11,071 nucleotides of DNA, taken from contig JAOXYB010056700.1 in assembly GCA_028565635.1 (NCBI GenBank), positions 1-11,071 of the forward strand, given 5' to 3'. Positions 8,201 to 11,071 of the stretch are shown in pieces. Below the pieces are notes generated by a model that did no database searches, had not been told where the DNA came from, and saw nothing but the letters and a program-made list of their open reading frames with translations. Each line of letters begins with the position of its first letter. Position 1 is the first letter of the stretch. This DNA comes from Phoronis ovalis (Eukaryota > Phoronida > Phoronidae). Both the position numbers and the translations under genes were made by a program.

Positions 8201-11071
8201 GTTGGCGGAATATGCCCAAATTTGAATTCCGTCTGTTGGCAATCCAAAGGGTAAACAATACACTGATTTTACATCAGTTAGAGCGATAACTTTTGAGTTC
8301 AAGTCACAATATAGTGGTAAACATTTCATTTTATTGCGTATATCTTCGTATACTTCTTTTGGTAATTGTAATATTTTACTTAGTGATTTACAAAAGTACA
8401 ACAGTATGACATTGCAAACAGACACATCCTCACGAAAATGATAAATCGCAATATTGTCACGCCGCTGGTAGTGGTTATGAAGAGCATACAAAACAGCGTG
8501 AGGTCTATCCAGGTTAGGGAAAAACTGCATGACATCATTATGATCTATAATCTTCTCATTGAGTTGAAAAACACCAAGCTGTAACAGTGCATCTTTTATA
8601 GAACCTATCGCATGTACCGAAGAACCTCTTAACATCAGAATATCACTCATTAAGTTTACAGGAAACAAGTAATGCTTGTGGCCTGGTATCACATTCATAG
8701 GTTTAATCGAGACATCCAGTACAACGCTCGGAACGATTGACCACTTGTCAAGAGTAGATAGTTTTGCTCTCAACTTTTCAAAATTAATATCTGGTTCATT
8801 CTGCAGATTTAGATGTAGGACTGCTTTGTATGAAGATAAGACAGACATAATACATCTCCAGATCCCAGAGATCCACTCTAAATCGTTTCTCTTCAAAGGA
8901 TCCCAACTGATTGGAGTAGATCGATTCATGAATTTTTCCGAATCCAAGCAATACTCAAGCAGCTCATTTATTGCATCCATACAAAATGGTTTAAAAACTT
9001 TGCTCTTCTCAGCATACGTTAGAAACAAGTAAAAAAAATCCCTGCCAACAAATTGATCTCCACAGTTGAAATCAGAGAACAGAAAACTCCAGTTAGTACA
9101 GTACACCCGGTTTTCGGAAGAAAACACCCTTAAAGTACCGTCTGCACTGCAAAGTAACGGAAGTCCTTCAAGAAAGTTTGCAAAATCATTACTTTGTAAA
9201 CAGTACTTTAATACGACTTTATAAGTATTCAGGTCCTGAAAAAAACTTTGTTGGATTTTGCAATGGTTTTTTAGAATTAATTTTGAAGGATCGTTTCTTA
9301 AATGTGTCATTACAGCTTCGGGTGAAACGACCTGAAGATGTACGCCAGCGTCTTGAAAGGACGTGTATATATCATATGGAGTTTCCACTATGTTAAAATT
9401 AATTCGCTGAAGAAATGATTTGATTATTGTGTGACTCTTTTCAATAGAATTAAGTTTGGTTGTAGGGACTGAAGAATGTGAGTTCTTGGGGACATCAGGA
9501 TCAACAGTTGCAGGCAAATTGTTAAAGAATAAAAGTAGGTCGTTTGGCTTTAGCCAACTTATTAGAACAGTGGTGCATTTGAAATCATCACTCTTACTTG
9601 ACTCACGAATAACAGATAGAATTGGGTTATTTATTATTTCACGATAGAGACTGTGCTGCAATGTTTTCCAGTATTTATCCAAGCTTGAAGTTTCTAGAGT
9701 TGGAAAGAGTCTGTGGAAAGTGCTTAGGTTGCTTTGTAAAGCTTTGGGACAAACTCTCCAGTTAGATTGTTCCTTACTGCTATCGCTGTTCCTTTCAAAT
9801 AAATAAGTCCTTGCATCTAGTATTAACTTGCCATAGGCAGGTGCAATCACATGATTTAGAAATAGAATATTCCAGTCAGATCTATAACCACCCTCAGCAT
9901 CGTCACGCCATAGCCCTCGACGGGATTCACCGGCTAGAGCAAAATGGCCGTTTATATTTACAGGTAATCCAGAAAAAATTGGAAGAGGCAGAATGCAATA
10001 TATGCGACCGCATTTTGGATTACGACCAGAGGAGTAATGTAACAAACATGCGACGCCACCGGCTGGCAATTGGGCAAGTGAGCCGTCTCTTCTCGCTTCA
10101 GATACGTGGATAGGAATTTCAAAAGGTTTTGAAAAACCTACTTGCTGCGTTATTAACCATGTTTGGTGTCCTTTTTTGTTATCATCTAAGTTCATAACGT
10201 AACTTACTTTCATTGGTTCTATGTCAGGTACATCTATTTCTCGCTTGTGAACCTTTTCAGCCATCTTTATATAATAACTTGAAAATTCTTTAAGTTTGTG
10301 CTCATCTGTCTCAGATAACTTTGCAGTTACCGTGTACGTGTTGACTAGGCCTTCAGTACAGGGGTCAATTTCAGAGAGACTTACACTTCTCACATTTTTC
10401 ACAAAAAGTAAACTTTCAAACAATTCTTTCTGAAACGTTTGCATTAACTCCTCTAATTTTGAAACTGTGAACGGAGTTTTGCATATATCCGAGTTCTGCG
10501 CCATATCTTTGTTTCGTAGGGGAAAACGAAATATAGTTGAATTCTTTATGCCATCTGCCATGTCCAACTGTTTTTCTGGGAAGCATTTAAAGTTATCTTC
10601 GTATATATATCTCAACTCATCATTGGTATTTTTGTATATAACTCCTGGTTCTAGTGGTGTCGCTTCTTCTACATATTTACAGTGAGGATCAAAAATAACC
10701 AGAGACTCATTTACTTCTGTACCTTGAGTAAGAAATGATGGCGTGTCTGTCAGGTGATACACAGCATTAAAACCAACACCATATTTTCCAGTGGAGGCAG
10801 GATCACTTCCCTTACTGTCCTCACCTAACTTCTGTATCCCTTCAATATCTGCTTGGGTAAATGGTTTATCATTAAACACGCATAAAGCAGGTCCTTGTAA
10901 TTTGCTCCAACTGGGGCTAAAAGCTTTTTCATAGGAATGGGTGCGGCAGTCACTAATGAAATGCATCTTTGTTGCCTTTGCGTCATCTGCATTCTGAAGT
11001 AATTCTTTTAAAATTTCTTTATCGCAAGGATATTCGTCTAAGATTCTTTTCAGTCGGTTTGTTAAAGGCTC
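5300..11071 (-). CDS. Sacsin-like protein, large exon (5'-partial; GHKL ATPase, sacsin repeat, J domain, first half of HEPN)
   Basis: The frame is open for 1,924 codons from the right window edge to a CAA|GTAAGT splice donor, so the true start lies outside the window. Counting from the edge, residues 21-33 hold the GHKL N-box (LKELLQNADDA, Glu23 and Asn27). Residues 66-68 (FND) fit the G1 box and 95-101 (GKYGVGF) the G2 glycine loop. About 345-415 carries further sacsin-repeat signatures (LPLPIFSGLPVNINGHFAL; HVIAPAYGKL). About 1005-1050 is charged and heptad-like, a likely coiled coil. The J domain follows, with HPD at 1806-1808 (DNA 5656-5648). A linker reading NPQPTEARRWYRQAEKD then enters HEPN at about 1886. 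In vertebrates sacsin is a cytosolic co-chaperone linked to Hsp70, mitochondria and intermediate filaments. Here only one SIRPT-sized unit (about 1,750 residues) precedes the J domain, against three in the human protein. The role is inferred from domains; paralogue versus orthologue cannot be decided here. Confidence 0.93.

Noticed and set aside
5300-10685. Several plus-strand ORFs of 63-130 residues opposite the large exon
   Set aside because: They are antisense shadows of the sacsin-like coding frame; none shows a domain or splice structure of its own.
1-11071. CRISPR array, bacterial operon or phage region
   Set aside because: No regularly spaced identical repeats, no Shine-Dalgarno-led gene series, and the main gene has a spliceosomal intron and animal domain architecture.

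Overview
The window is animal nuclear DNA, most likely from an invertebrate with many sacsin-like genes (bivalve molluscs fit best, cnidarians and other marine invertebrates also possible). Evidence: an AT-rich non-coding half, a multi-kilobase sacsin-type coding exon, a canonical GT-AG intron, and a terminal exon followed by a plausible polyadenylation signal. Nothing in it looks bacterial. The species assignment is inference.

The right-hand 60% (about 4483-11071) is one gene on the minus strand, cut by the right edge of the window. It encodes a sacsin-like protein. Reading from the right edge, the frame is open for 1,924 codons in a single exon (11071 to 5300). It continues after a 535-bp phase-0 intron (5299-4765) in a last exon of 93 codons plus TAA (4764-4483). 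The domain order is a GHKL/Hsp90-like ATPase of the sacsin repeat (SIRPT) type, a long repeat region with a predicted coiled coil, a J domain with HPD, and a C-terminal HEPN domain. The HEPN domain is only complete when the two exons are joined. The first in-frame ATG (10966) is not the start, because the ATPase N-box lies upstream of it. The combination suggests an ATP-driven chaperone-like protein that can recruit Hsp70 and dimerise or bind nucleotide through HEPN. It is roughly one third the size of vertebrate sacsin.

The left-hand 40% (1-4482) is AT-rich and I see no convincing gene in it. It holds a four-unit heptamer array resembling nuclear-receptor half-sites joined to a perfect CRE (23-51). 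It also holds an (AT)7 run, a GC-richer repeat-like island with weak terminal inverted repeats and about 30-bp internal periodicity (1122-1465), and a strong imperfect hairpin whose loop has a tRNA-type A-box (3649-3708). Five CACGTG sites lie between 206 and 2561. The intron carries a hammerhead-like half motif (4876-4907, minus strand). These non-coding items are suggestive and need searches against the host genome.
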